DNA from: Falsiroseomonas oryziterrae
GTDB lineage: Bacteria > Pseudomonadota > Alphaproteobacteria > Acetobacterales > Acetobacteraceae
Assembly: GCF_021864505.1 (NCBI RefSeq)
Contig: NZ_JAKJIB010000001.1
Span: 1-64,000, forward strand
Reading direction: 5' to 3'
Length of the DNA: 64,000 nt
Shown: positions 18,019-26,755 of the stretch, piece by piece
Layout of the letters: the number at the start of each line of letters is the position of its first letter
How positions within the stretch are numbered: position 1 is the first letter of the stretch
Translations under genes and position numbers: made by a program
The notes under the pieces: generated by a model
The model's input: only the letters and a program-made list of their open reading frames with translations
Told to the model about the DNA's origin: nothing
Database searches by the model: none

Positions 18019-19809
18019 CTAGGTCAGAGGCGCGCAGGCCGCTGCGAGCCACGCACGCGTCCTGTCGTCCACCAGAGGTCCGACCTCTCGCAGCACGCGC
18101 GCGTGGTAAGCATCCACCTGCGCGCGCTCGTCCTGCGTCAGCAACCCGACATCGATCAGCGCGCGCTCATAGGGCGCAAGGGTGAGGACTTCGAACTCCA
18201 GGAACGGCTTTCGCTGGCCGGGCTGTTCGGCCGACGGGCGCACCATCAGCAGGTTCTCGATGCGGATTCCGTAGGCGCCAGGCTCGTAGTAGCCCGGCTC
18301 GTCGGACAGGATCATGCCCGGCTTGAGCGGCACCGGTTTCGCGGCACGGCTGATGCCAGCGGGCCCCTCGTGCACCGAGAGGAAGCTGCCGATGCCGTGC
18401 CCGGTGCCGTGGTCGTAGTCGAGGCCAGCCTGCCACAGGGCGCGCCGCGCGATCGCATCCAGGTGCGGCCCCGCGACGCCCTCCGGAAAGCGCGTGGCCG
18501 CCAACGCCAGATGCCCCTGAAGCACACGCGTGAAGCGGGCGCGAAGCTCAGCCGGCGGGTTGCCCGGCCCGGTCCAGAGCGTCCGCGTCACATCGGTGGT
18601 CCCGTCGCGATACTGTGCGCCTGAGTCGAGCAGGAACACCTCGTCGGGGTGGATGGCGCGATCCGTCTCCGGCGTCGCGCGGTAGTGCACGATCGCGCCG
18701 TGCTCCCCTGCGCCCGCAATCGCGGGGAAGCTTTCCGCCACGAAACGCTCACCTTCGGCGCGCAGCGCCAACAGCTGCGACGCAGCCTTCATCTCCGTCA
18801 GCCCTTCGCGGGGCGCTGCCGCGAACCAGGCGAGGAACCGTACCAAAGCGACTGCGTCGCGCCGATGGGCGGCCCGGGCGCCCTCCTGCTCCGTCGGGTT
18901 CTTGCGCGCCCGGGGAAGGCGGCACGGATCCTCAGCAGCCACGACGGTCGCGCCGGCTGCACGCAGCCGACGGGCGAACCAGGCCGGCGTCGCGTCCGGA
19001 TCGAGCCGCAGGGTGCGGCCCGCCATGCCGTCCAGCGCCGCTGCCAGCTCGCCCGGTGGGCGAAGCGTCACCGCGCTGCCCAGATGTGCACGGAGGGCGA
19101 CATCGGCGCGACCGGGGTCGAGGAAAAGTTCGACACGCCCGTCCGACATCAGCAGGGCCTGGGCGAGGAGGAGCGGCGTGTGGACGAGGTCGCGTCCGCG
19201 GATGTTGAGGAGCCATGCGACGGAATGCGGGTCGGCCAGGACAGCTGCATCCTCACCGGCCTTGCGCAGTTCGGCAGCGGCCGCTTCGCGCTTCGCGGCG
19301 GATTCGAGGCCCGCGAAGGCCAGCGGGTGCAGCTCGCCGGGACTGGCCGGCGGCACGGGGCGGTCGGCCCAGACCGCGTCGACCGGATTGGCATCGACCT
19401 GCACGAGTTCGGCGCCGGACGCGGCCAACCGCTCGACGGCGGCTTCCGTGTGGAGCCAGGGATCGTAGCCGATCCGCGCTCCGGCCGGCTCTGCCTTCAG
19501 CGTATCGACGGGCGGCTGCTCGAGAAGATGCCGCAGGGTCCAGAGCGCGCGGTCGGTCTCACGGTCGGCCTGGGTCGTGTAGCGGCCATCCACGAACAGA
19601 AAAGCGCGGTCGCGCAGCACCAACGCGAGTCCTGCGCTTCCGGTGAAGCCGGTAAGCCAGGCCAGCCGCTCTGCCGATGCCGGCACATACTCGCCGAGGA
19701 ATGCGTCGCCGCGCGGGACCAGGAAGCCGTCCAGTCCCAGCCGGCCGACCTGCCCCCGCAACGACGCCAAACGGTCGGAGAAGGGCGGACGCTCGCTCGG
19801 TTGCTTCAT
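18019..19809 (-). CDS. M24 family Xaa-Pro aminopeptidase
   Basis: A 596-residue aminopeptidase P of the long, three-domain type (like eukaryotic APP1): two creatinase-like N-terminal domains (about 10-310) and a C-terminal pita-bread catalytic domain. The dinuclear metal ligands are visible: the two Asp in LLDSGAQYRDGTTDVTRT, His in DHGTGHGIG, Glu in LSDEPGYYEPG and Glu in FLEFEVLTLAP. It should remove the N-terminal residue before proline in the cytoplasm. The start MKQPSERPPF at 19809 fits the family; an ATG 17 codons upstream gives no conserved sequence. It stands alone and is divergent from the DUF1127 gene. Confidence 0.92.
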   Translation of the reverse strand: MKQPSERPPFSDRLASLRGQVGRLGLDGFLVPRGDAFLGEYVPASAERLAWLTGFTGSAGLALVLRDRAFLFVDGRYTTQADRETDRALWTLRHLLEQPPVDTLKAEPAGARIGYDPWLHTEAAVERLAASGAELVQVDANPVDAVWADRPVPPASPGELHPLAFAGLESAAKREAAAAELRKAGEDAAVLADPHSVAWLLNIRGRDLVHTPLLLAQALLMSDGRVELFLDPGRADVALRAHLGSAVTLRPPGELAAALDGMAGRTLRLDPDATPAWFARRLRAAGATVVAAEDPCRLPRARKNPTEQEGARAAHRRDAVALVRFLAWFAAAPREGLTEMKAASQLLALRAEGERFVAESFPAIAGAGEHGAIVHYRATPETDRAIHPDEVFLLDSGAQYRDGTTDVTRTLWTGPGNPPAELRARFTRVLQGHLALAATRFPEGVAGPHLDAIARRALWQAGLDYDHGTGHGIGSFLSVHEGPAGISRAAKPVPLKPGMILSDEPGYYEPGAYGIRIENLLMVRPSAEQPGQRKPFLEFEVLTLAPYERALIDVGLLTQDERAQVDAYHARVLREVGPLVDDRTRAWLAAACAPLT

Positions 19810-19985
19810 CACGGCACCCCCGCCATCAAAGCATGCATCCACAGGAACCAATGCGATCAACGCATGTCTCTGGTGTGGCTTTCGCGCATCGCCTGTGGCC
19901 TGGACGTCCCTATCTTCCGGTCATGCAGCGAAGCCAGTGAGGGGCCATGGGGGCCCGCCGGCGAACGCTGCATAGCGAGAGCATC

Positions 19986-20351
19986 ATGGATCCCCGTCGA
20001 GCCCCGGAACAGAGCGGGCTGTTCCATTCGAAAGCGCCGGCCAGCGCCGAGATCGAGGCGATTCGCCTGGCAGCTGTCCGCAGCCGCGATGCGGCGATCG
20101 CCGACATCCTCCAGAGGGCGGCGCGGCGTGTTGGCGCCGTGTTCTCCGCAGTTGCCGACGCCCTCACCAGTTGGCCCGAGCGACGCGCCACCTACGAGAA
20201 GCTGAAGCGGCTGAACGATCGCGAACTGGCGGACATCGGCCTGACGCGCGGCGACATCGCCCGGGTCTTCGAGCCTGATTTCCAGCTGCCTGTCGGCCGC
20301 GCCGCCAACGGCAACGAGGCCGCCGCGCAGGCCCGTGCCAAGGCTGCCTAG
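19986..20351 (+). CDS. DUF1127 domain protein with long N-terminal part
   Basis: A 121-residue small protein. Residues about 60-95 (WPERRATYEKLKRLNDRELA, then DIGLTRGDIARVFEPDF) are a clear DUF1127 domain, the arginine-rich YjiS-like helix pair. In alphaproteobacteria members have been linked to RNA binding and stress or phosphate responses. Most members are 45-75 residues, so the roughly 58-residue N-terminal stretch (MDPRRAPEQSGLFHSKAPAS onward, helical, alanine-rich) and the Ala-rich tail are extra. The ATG at 19986 follows GCGAGAG; an earlier in-frame ATG at 19947 lacks a good site. A strong terminator follows 64 bp after the stop, so this is a monocistronic unit. Confidence 0.82.
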   Translation: MDPRRAPEQSGLFHSKAPASAEIEAIRLAAVRSRDAAIADILQRAARRVGAVFSAVADALTSWPERRATYEKLKRLNDRELADIGLTRGDIARVFEPDFQLPVGRAANGNEAAAQARAKAA

Positions 20352-20414
20352 AACAGAACAACTCACGCCTCACTCCGCGGGGTCACCCCCCCTCTCAGCG
20401 CCCCGCGGACGCAC

Positions 20415-20459
20415 GGGGCCGGCACCTTCCCCTCTCCCGGTGCCGGCCCCGTTCTTCTT
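20415..20459 (+). terminator. Rho-independent terminator of the DUF1127 gene
   Basis: A perfect 12-bp stem, GGGGCCGGCACC pairing with GGTGCCGGCCCC (20415-20426 with 20439-20450), with a 12-nt pyrimidine-rich loop, followed by GTTCTTCTT. The T-rich side lies on the plus strand only, so it ends the DUF1127 transcript and not prmA, which comes from the other side. Confidence 0.85.
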
Positions 20460-20487
20460 GCAGCCGCGCCTTGCGGCGCACATCGAT

Positions 20488-21411
20488 CTACGCCGGCTTG
20501 CGTAGCACCAGCGTCGTCCAAGGCCCCACCGGCAAGGCACGTTCGAGCCGGAGTCCCTGGCGACGATGTGCCGCGAGCACCATGCGCGCCTGCGTTCCGA
20601 GCAAGCCGGCGAGGATCGCCGTGCCCCCCGGCGCAAGGGCGGTCGCTAGTTCACGCGCCATCGCACACAGCGGGCGCGCCAGAATGTTCGCGAAAACTAA
20701 GTCGTAAGGTCGGCCGCGCCGGACATGTCGCTCGGCCCAGCCATCGGCCAGCCGCGCACGGACGCGGTCGCCGAGGCCGTTCATGCGCGCGTTCTGCTCA
20801 GCGACGCGAACACTCCAGGGTTCAATGTCCGTGGCCAGCACCCTGCAGCGCAGTCGCTTCACAGCTGCCATGGCGAGAATGCCGGAGCCGGTGCCGAGAT
20901 CGAGCACACGCCGTCTTGGCCGACCGTCGCGGGCGATCCGCGCCAAGGCGACAAGGCAACCGCGGGTCGAGGCGTGCTCGCCCGAGCCGAATGCAATCCC
21001 GGCGTCCAGTACAAGCACGATCCGGCCATAGGTGCGGCGCGGCGCGACATGGGTCGGCCGGATCAGGAAGTCGCCGCCAATCTCCTGCTCGCCGAACGCC
21101 GCAACCGTGCGTGCGAGCCACCCTTCGGCCTCCACGGCCGCCGCCTGCAGTTGCGGGTGCTCCATGCCGGTCATCGCGGCTGCCAAGGCCAAGGCGCCGG
21201 CCAGTTCGTCATCACCGGCACCACGCGACCGCACGCCCTCGACGCGCCACGTGTCCGTGGCTTCGTCGCGGAACAGCGAAACGGAACGACAGACGGTCTG
21301 CAGGGCGGCCTCGAAGGTCGGAACGGCCTCCTCGGGCAGGGCGTCCAGCCAGATGGTCTCAAGGGGATCGGCGCGCCGGTCGCGCTTTGCCGAATAGACG
21401 TCGCGCGGCAT
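20488..21411 (-). CDS. prmA: Ribosomal protein L11 methyltransferase
   Basis: A 307-residue cytoplasmic SAM-dependent enzyme that trimethylates lysines and the N-terminus of ribosomal protein L11. A substrate-recognition domain occupies the N-terminal third. The methyltransferase domain shows motif I VLDLGTGSGILAMAA near residue 165 and the PrmA-diagnostic FANILARPL near 237. DAGIAFGSGEHASTRGCL, just before motif I, is also characteristic. Its ATG overlaps the uvrD stop by one base (TGATG), making it the last gene of the pentapeptide-uvrD-prmA set. The length is normal. Confidence 0.93.
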   Translation of the reverse strand: MPRDVYSAKRDRRADPLETIWLDALPEEAVPTFEAALQTVCRSVSLFRDEATDTWRVEGVRSRGAGDDELAGALALAAAMTGMEHPQLQAAAVEAEGWLARTVAAFGEQEIGGDFLIRPTHVAPRRTYGRIVLVLDAGIAFGSGEHASTRGCLVALARIARDGRPRRRVLDLGTGSGILAMAAVKRLRCRVLATDIEPWSVRVAEQNARMNGLGDRVRARLADGWAERHVRRGRPYDLVFANILARPLCAMARELATALAPGGTAILAGLLGTQARMVLAAHRRQGLRLERALPVGPWTTLVLRKPA

Positions 21412-23627
21412 CAGACCTCGCTTGCCCGGCGAACGAAGCGGTCGAGCACGCGCTTCGTATCCGCCTTGTCAAAGGCGACTTCCAGGCGGTCGTCGTCCAC
21501 GGCGGTGACGGTGCCGTAGCCGAACTTGTCGTGGAAGACGCGCTCGCCTCGCGCGAAGCCCGTCTCCTGGGCGGGGCGCTCCTTCACCTCCCAGGATCCG
21601 GCCTCGATCACGCGGGGGCGGCGGGCGAGCAGCCCACCGCCGGAGAAGACGGAGGCCACGTCAGCCGCACGGTTCGCTCGGCCGGTTCCACCTTCCCGAA
21701 GGATCATGTCCTCCGGCAGTTCGTCCAGGAAGCGAGAGGGGATCGCAGGCGACCAGTTGCCGTAGATGCGCCGGTTCGCAGCATGGCTGATGATCGCCCG
21801 CCTGCGGGCCCGCGTGATGCCGACATAGGCGAGCCGCCGCTCCTCCTCCAGCGCCTTCTCGCCGCCCTCGTCCAGACTGCGCTGCGACGGAAAGAGGCCT
21901 TCCTCCCAGCCCGGCAGAAAGACAGTGTCGAACTCCAGGCCTTTCGCGGCGTGCAGCGTCATGAGCTGCACGCGCTCGGCCTCGGTGTTCTCATCGTTCT
22001 CCATGACCAGCGCCACGTGATCCAGGAAGCCAGCGAGTGTCTGGAACTCGCCCATGGCGCGCAGCAATTCCTTGAGGTTCTCAAGTCGGCCCTGGGCCTC
22101 AGCGTTGTTCTTCGTCGCTTCCGCCTGCCACATCGCCGTGTAGCCGCTCTCGTCGAGAAGGGTCGCGGCGGCGACGACGTGGCCGTCCTTCTCGTTCGCC
22201 TGCCGCCATCGCGCGAAGCCTTGCATCAACTCGCGGATTGCGGAGCGCGGCTTCGGCTTCAGCGAATCTCCCTCCACTATCCGTTCGGCGGCGGTCGCCA
22301 AGGGCACGCGTTCGGCCCGCGCCCGCTCATGCAGCGCGCGCATTCCCGAATCGCCAAGCCCGCGCTTGGGCACGTTCACGATGCGCTCGAAGGCGAGGTC
22401 GTCCGCCGGTTGGTGCAGCACGCGTAGATAGGCCAGCGCATCGCGGACCTCCTGACGTTCATAGAACTTCAGCCCTCCCACGACGCGATACGGTACGCCG
22501 AGGACAATCAACCGCTCTTCGAAGCTGCGCGTCTGGAACCCTGCCCGGATCAGGATCGCGATCTGGCTCAGCGGATGCCCGACGCGCCGCGCAGCTTCGA
22601 TCCGCTCGCCCACCATCCGCGCTTCCTCCTCGCTGTCCCACAGCGAGACGACGCGCACCTTTTCCCCATCCGCATCATGGCGCCCGGGGCGCAGCGTCTT
22701 GCCCAGCCGCCCCGTGTTCCGCGCGATCAAGCCGCTCGCGGCGCCCAGGATGGGGCGGGTCGAGCGGTAATTCGACTCCAGGCGCACCACGCTCGCGCCC
22801 CGGAAATCCTTCTCGAAGCGGAGGATGTTCTCGATCTCAGCGCCGCGCCAGGAGTAGATCGACTGGTCGTCATCGCCGACACAGCAGATGTTCTGCGGCT
22901 CGGGCTCGGGGCGCTGCGCCAAGAGGCGCAGCCAGAGATACTGCACCAGGTTGGTGTCCTGGTACTCGTCCACCAGGATGTAGCGGAAGCTCCGGTGATA
23001 TCCCGCCAGAACGTCGGGGTGCGTGCGCAAGATCTCCGTCACGTGCAGCAGCAGGTCGCCGAAGTCCGCCGTGTTCAGCGCACGTAGCCGATCCTGGTAG
23101 TCGGCATACAGCGCGCGAGCACGACCGCCGGCATAGTCCGTGTCTTCAGCCGGCGTCACGCGGCCAGGCGTCAGGCCGCGGTCCTTCCATCGCTGGATCT
23201 GCGCCATCAGGCCCTGCGCTGGCCAGCGCTTCAGGTCGACCGCCGCGGCCTCCATCACCTGCTTGAGGAGGCGCAACTGGTCGTCGGCATCGAGAATTGT
23301 GAAGGAGGAGGTGAGGCCGACGAGCTCCGCGTGCCGGCGCAGCATCCGCGCGCAGAGTGCGTGGAAAGTGCCGAGCCAGAGACCTTCGACGGGCCGCCCG
23401 AGAATGCCGGCGATGCGTTCCCGCATCTCGCGCGCGGCCTTGTTCGTGAAGGTCACGGCGAGGACCTCCCAAGGCCGTGCCCGCCCGCTGACAAGGATGT
23501 GTGCAAAGCGCGTCGTCAGCACCCGGGTCTTGCCAGTGCCGGCTCCGGCAAGGACGAGCAGCGGCCCGTCCAGCGTCTCCACCGCCTCGCGCTGTTCAGG
23601 GTTGAGCGCCTCGAGGTAGCTGCTCAT
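21411..23627 (-). CDS. uvrD: ATP-dependent DNA helicase UvrD/PcrA
   Basis: A 738-residue SF1A 3'-5' helicase for nucleotide-excision and mismatch repair and for removing stalled RNA polymerase or RecA. Motifs in order: Q motif LNPEQREAVE at the start, Walker A AGAGTGKTRVL near 32, motif Ia VTFTNKAAREM, DEExQ-type YILVDEYQDTN near 220, motif III DDQSIYSWRGA near 255, motif IV VRLESNYRST, motif V LMTLHAAKGLEF near 565 and motif VI ITRARRRAIISHA. The C-terminal segment after 650 includes a Tudor-like GERVFHDKFGYGTV, which binds RNA polymerase in PcrA and UvrD. Its start overlaps the pentapeptide gene stop (ATGA), so it is coupled to that gene. Confidence 0.95.
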   Translation of the reverse strand: MSSYLEALNPEQREAVETLDGPLLVLAGAGTGKTRVLTTRFAHILVSGRARPWEVLAVTFTNKAAREMRERIAGILGRPVEGLWLGTFHALCARMLRRHAELVGLTSSFTILDADDQLRLLKQVMEAAAVDLKRWPAQGLMAQIQRWKDRGLTPGRVTPAEDTDYAGGRARALYADYQDRLRALNTADFGDLLLHVTEILRTHPDVLAGYHRSFRYILVDEYQDTNLVQYLWLRLLAQRPEPEPQNICCVGDDDQSIYSWRGAEIENILRFEKDFRGASVVRLESNYRSTRPILGAASGLIARNTGRLGKTLRPGRHDADGEKVRVVSLWDSEEEARMVGERIEAARRVGHPLSQIAILIRAGFQTRSFEERLIVLGVPYRVVGGLKFYERQEVRDALAYLRVLHQPADDLAFERIVNVPKRGLGDSGMRALHERARAERVPLATAAERIVEGDSLKPKPRSAIRELMQGFARWRQANEKDGHVVAAATLLDESGYTAMWQAEATKNNAEAQGRLENLKELLRAMGEFQTLAGFLDHVALVMENDENTEAERVQLMTLHAAKGLEFDTVFLPGWEEGLFPSQRSLDEGGEKALEEERRLAYVGITRARRRAIISHAANRRIYGNWSPAIPSRFLDELPEDMILREGGTGRANRAADVASVFSGGGLLARRPRVIEAGSWEVKERPAQETGFARGERVFHDKFGYGTVTAVDDDRLEVAFDKADTKRVLDRFVRRASEV

Positions 23628-24121
23628 TGGCAGGTGCCGACACTCCCGACGGCACAGATGCGCTGCCCATCGTTCCAGCGTGCGCCGTCAAGTATCGCGC
23701 CGGAAAAGTCGGCGCCCGTCAGCACGGCTCCGGTCAGGTCCGCGCCCGTCAGGTCGGCGCGGAACAGCCGGGCCCGGCGGAGATCGGCTCCCTTGAGAAT
23801 CGCTCCGCGCAGGATCGCACGGGTGAAGTCGACCTCGCGCAGCGTTGCCTCCTGCAGCACGGCACCTTCGAGGTCCGCCGAGACGAAACGTGCATCCGTC
23901 GCGTCGGCGCCCGCCATCTTCGCGCCGGTCAGCCGCGCTCGCTGGAAGGAGGCGTCGCGCAGATGCGCTCGCGTCAGGTCCGCCCCCGACAGGTCACGGC
24001 CATCGAGAAGGCAGCGTCGCCACGTGACCTCCGGTGCAGGCGGGTCGGTGCAGGCGGCGAGCGCCGGCTGGGCGATGAGCGCCACCAGCAGGGCGAGGGC
24101 AAGTTGGGAGTGACGGGGCAC
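23624..24121 (-). CDS. Exported pentapeptide-repeat protein
   Basis: About 165 residues. A signal peptide (PRHSQLALALLVALIAQPAL, cleavage near ALA-AC) is followed by roughly 22 A(D/N)LxX pentapeptide units forming a right-handed beta-helix, then a short tail with two Cys residues (RICAVGSVGTCQ). The GTG start at 24121 was chosen because it yields the clean signal peptide; an upstream ATG at 24175 would place 18 charged residues before it. The mature protein should be periplasmic, which argues against a gyrase-mimic role such as that of Qnr or MfpA. Its stop overlaps the uvrD start (ATGA), so expression is coupled although the functional link is unclear. Confidence 0.82.
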   Translation of the reverse strand: MPRHSQLALALLVALIAQPALAACTDPPAPEVTWRRCLLDGRDLSGADLTRAHLRDASFQRARLTGAKMAGADATDARFVSADLEGAVLQEATLREVDFTRAILRGAILKGADLRRARLFRADLTGADLTGAVLTGADFSGAILDGARWNDGQRICAVGSVGTCQ

Positions 24122-24181
24122 GATGCGGCATATAGAACGGGGGTCGAACACATCCAACCGTCTCCGCAACGCCACCTCGCC

Positions 24182-25129
24182 TTGGGCCCGGTCAAATCCT
24201 TCCTCGAATGGTCGGCGCGCAGAGCCGGACTATTGCTTGCGGGCTGCATTTTCGTCGGCGTCGCAGTGCCGCCGCTCGCCGCGCTGTTGCGCGACACGCT
24301 GACGGTCACGGTGGCAGGCCTGATGACGTTGGTCCTGCTCCGGATCGACCTCGTGCAGGTCCTCGGCTATCTGCGCCGCCCGCTGCTGGTCGCGGCGCTG
24401 CTTGTCTGGATCCTCATCGCCTGTCCGCTGATCGTCTTCGCCCTGGTGCAAATGGCGGGCCTCGACGGGCCGCTCGGTGCCGCACTCGTCATCATGGCCA
24501 CTGGCTGCGCGGCGACCTCCTCCCCTGCCTTCGCTCGGCTGGTGGGGCTCGATGCTTCGATATCGCTCGTCGTCGCCGTCGTCTCGACGCTCCTCGTGCC
24601 TTTCACAGCGCCGCCGCTCGCGCTGGGATTGCTCGGCATCGATCTCGCGATCTCGATCTGGGGACTGATGGCGCGCCTAGCCCTGATCGTCGGCCTGCCG
24701 CTGCTGCTCGCGCTCGCCATTCGGCGCGTCGTGCCGGCGGAGCGCCTCGGTGGCTGGTCCGGCATGGTGGACGGCACGGTCGTCCTGCTGCTGGTCATCT
24801 ACGGGATCGGCGTGATGGACGGCCTGCAAGCGAAGCTGCTCCTGGACCCGCTATGGGTCGCGGGTGGGCTTGCGCTCGCCTTCATCGGCAATTTCGGGCT
24901 GAACGCGCTGACGGCTGTTGCGTGCCTCCCGGCCGGCCGGGGCGTCGCGCTCGCCACGGGGCTCCTGAGCGGCAACCGGAACATGGCACTTTACCTGGCG
25001 GTCCTTCCGGCCGCGACGGAACCGCGCATCCTGCTCTTCTTCGCACTCTGCCAGTTCCCGCTCTTCCTGAGCCCATTCCTCCTGCGTCCGCTCTATGGTC
25101 GCCTACGGCACGCCGGCCTGACAGGCTGA
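24182..25129 (+). CDS. BASS-like (bile acid:sodium symporter fold) membrane transporter
   Basis: About 315 residues with nine or ten hydrophobic segments. The LLSGNRNMALYLAVLP stretch near residue 265 matches the conserved GNRN region of the bile acid:Na+ symporter/ACR3 group, and the first half has a paired VIMATGCAATSSPAFARLVG loop near 105, as in the inverted-repeat BASS fold. There is no ATG or GTG near the conserved start: TTG at 24182 (LGPVKSFLEWSARR) is the best initiation codon and is my choice. The substrate is unknown. The gene is divergent from the pentapeptide gene, with only about 60 bp for both promoters. Confidence 0.65.
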   Translation: MGPVKSFLEWSARRAGLLLAGCIFVGVAVPPLAALLRDTLTVTVAGLMTLVLLRIDLVQVLGYLRRPLLVAALLVWILIACPLIVFALVQMAGLDGPLGAALVIMATGCAATSSPAFARLVGLDASISLVVAVVSTLLVPFTAPPLALGLLGIDLAISIWGLMARLALIVGLPLLLALAIRRVVPAERLGGWSGMVDGTVVLLLVIYGIGVMDGLQAKLLLDPLWVAGGLALAFIGNFGLNALTAVACLPAGRGVALATGLLSGNRNMALYLAVLPAATEPRILLFFALCQFPLFLSPFLLRPLYGRLRHAGLTG

Positions 25130-25181
25130 CTCGCGCAGCGCTTGGGGGTTACGCTGCCCCCCGACACGAATGGAGCGACGC

Positions 25182-25631
25182 ATGACGTCTTGGCCTGCCG
25201 CGGCACGTCCTGGCGAGCCGGCTGACCCTGGCCGCCCCTGGCACTGGGTCACTCGGGCAGAGGATGCCGGGTCGCATCCCTTGCCGATCGGCTGGAACCC
25301 GCATCTGCGGCATTGGGTGCTCTGGGACGGAAGCACCATCGGGTCGGAAGAGGCGGCCCGTCGCTTCGCCTACCTGGGACCTTGCCTGACGCCGGCGGAG
25401 ACCGAAGCGGTTGTGGCAGACGCCGTTGCGGCGACCACACCGGCTGCGCCCCCGCCGGAGCGATCCCCGGAACCGCTCCGTGGGCTTGCGGCGCTGGCCG
25501 CCGCAGCGGCGCCGGATCCACCGGCCGCAATGGTATTCCGAAAGGACGCTATCCGCATCCACCTGCTGGTGTTCGCCGGGACGCTGTTCGGGACCCTGTT
25601 CCTGATCGACAAGTTCAACCTGATGCGGTGA
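25182..25631 (+). CDS. Hypothetical tail-anchored protein
   Basis: A 149-residue protein I do not recognise. The first 70 residues hold a compact aromatic segment (WHWVTRAEDAG, then GWNPHLRHWVLWDGSTIG), a Pro/Ala-rich linker follows, and residues about 123-143 (IHLLVFAGTLFGTLFLIDKF) form one hydrophobic helix at the very C-end, suggesting a tail anchor in the inner membrane with the bulk in the cytoplasm. The start at 25182 is preceded by GGAG at good spacing; an ATG four codons earlier lacks this. It lies 52 bp downstream of the BASS-like gene on the same strand. Confidence 0.6.
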   Translation: MTSWPAAARPGEPADPGRPWHWVTRAEDAGSHPLPIGWNPHLRHWVLWDGSTIGSEEAARRFAYLGPCLTPAETEAVVADAVAATTPAAPPPERSPEPLRGLAALAAAAAPDPPAAMVFRKDAIRIHLLVFAGTLFGTLFLIDKFNLMR

Positions 25632-25640
25632 CCCGCCGGT

Positions 25641-26591
25641 TCAGCCGGTTGGAGCGTCTGTCCGCGGGGCGCGCACCCCGAGCAGATGCGCAATCGCATA
25701 AGTCAGGTCAGCACGGTTGAGCGTGTAGAAGTGGAATTCGTCGACGCCGTTGGCCTGCAGGAGTCGCACCTGCTCGGCCGCGACGACCGCGGCGACCATT
25801 CGCCGTGTCTCCGCGTCGTCTTCGAGTCCGTCGAACAGCTTCGCCATCCAGCCAGGCACAGAAGCGCCGCACATCGCGCTGAACTTCTGGACCTGCTTGA
25901 AGTTGGAGACCGGCAGGATGCCCGGCACGATCGGCACGGTGATGCCGGCCGCGGCGCAGCGGTCAATGAAGCGCAGGTAGATGTCGGTGTCGAAGAAGTA
26001 TTGGGTTATAGCGCGGGTCGCCCCCGCATCAATCTTGCGTTTGAGAAAATCGAGATCGGCCGACGCGGACGTCGCGGCCGGATGGGTCTCGGGATATGCG
26101 CCGACGCTGATGTCGAAATCTGCGATGCGCCGCAGCCCGCGGACGAGATCCTCCGCCTGCGCATAGCCGCCAGGATGGGGCGTGTACTCGCTGGCGCCGG
26201 CCGGCGGATCGCCGCGTAACGCGACGATGTGGCGAACGCCGGCCGACAAGTACTCGCGCGCCACTTCGTCAACCTCATCGCGCGTCGCGCCGACGCAGGT
26301 CAGATGCGCCGCCGGGGTGAGTGACGTTTCGCGTGCCAGCCTGGCAACCGTCTCGTGGGTTCGGGCCCTGGTCGAGCCGCCCGCGCCATAGGTGACCGAG
26401 ACGAAACGCGGGGCCAAGGGCTCCAGCCGTCTGATCGATGCCCAGAGTTGCTGCTCGAGTGCCTCATTCTTCGGCGGGAAGAACTCGAACGACAGCTTCG
26501 GAGGCGGCAGTTCCGTGGGCTGTGGCAAGCCGGCCACGCGCGGTCCCGTCAGCCAGCGCTGCAGCGTCCCGGCATTCATCGCGACGTTCAT
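25641..26591 (-). CDS. metF: Methylenetetrahydrofolate reductase
   Basis: A 316-residue FAD-dependent TIM barrel that reduces 5,10-methylene-THF to 5-methyl-THF for methionine synthesis. Diagnostic stretches are SFEFFPPKNEALE near residue 34, with the catalytic Glu, VTYGAGGSTRART near 66, HLTCVGAT near 96, VALRGDPP near 122 and ITQYFFD near 194. The length is that of the bacterial enzyme, which lacks the eukaryotic regulatory domain. The start is preceded by GGAGAACC. No methionine synthase gene adjoins it in this window. A perfect 18-bp palindrome lies 52 bp upstream, between metF and the divergent mlaA. Confidence 0.95.
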   Translation of the reverse strand: MNVAMNAGTLQRWLTGPRVAGLPQPTELPPPKLSFEFFPPKNEALEQQLWASIRRLEPLAPRFVSVTYGAGGSTRARTHETVARLARETSLTPAAHLTCVGATRDEVDEVAREYLSAGVRHIVALRGDPPAGASEYTPHPGGYAQAEDLVRGLRRIADFDISVGAYPETHPAATSASADLDFLKRKIDAGATRAITQYFFDTDIYLRFIDRCAAAGITVPIVPGILPVSNFKQVQKFSAMCGASVPGWMAKLFDGLEDDAETRRMVAAVVAAEQVRLLQANGVDEFHFYTLNRADLTYAIAHLLGVRAPRTDAPTG

Positions 26592-26643
26592 GGTTCTCCC
26601 CCGCGGCGGCGCGATGCCACCGCACGCCCATGCAAGCGCCCGC

Positions 26644-26661
26644 GCGGAACGGCCGTTCCGC
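26644..26661. promoter_or_regulatory. 18-bp perfect palindrome between metF and mlaA
   Basis: GCGGAACGGCCGTTCCGC reads the same on both strands. It lies in the 164-bp divergent region, 52 bp from the metF start and 94 bp from the mlaA start, next to an AT-rich GCATATATAGG at about 26676-26686 that could be a -10 element. It has no loop or T-run, so an operator for a dimeric regulator is more likely than a terminator. The binding protein is unknown. Confidence 0.45.
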
Positions 26662-26755
26662 CGTGGCTGGCGAGCGCATATATAGGGGGCCTGCGGAGCC
26701 CGAAAGCCCCGGGACGCACCGCCCGCCGCCTCGTCTTTGGCACAGGAGAGACTGG

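Noticed and set aside
19857-20366. Minus-strand frame opposite the DUF1127 gene
   Set aside because: The plus-strand DUF1127 motif, ribosome-binding site and terminator identify the true coding strand.
26592-26755. SAM or SAH riboswitch in front of metF
   Set aside because: The leader is short and shows neither the conserved SAM-II/SAM-IV pseudoknot core nor the SAH-riboswitch core; only a palindrome is seen.
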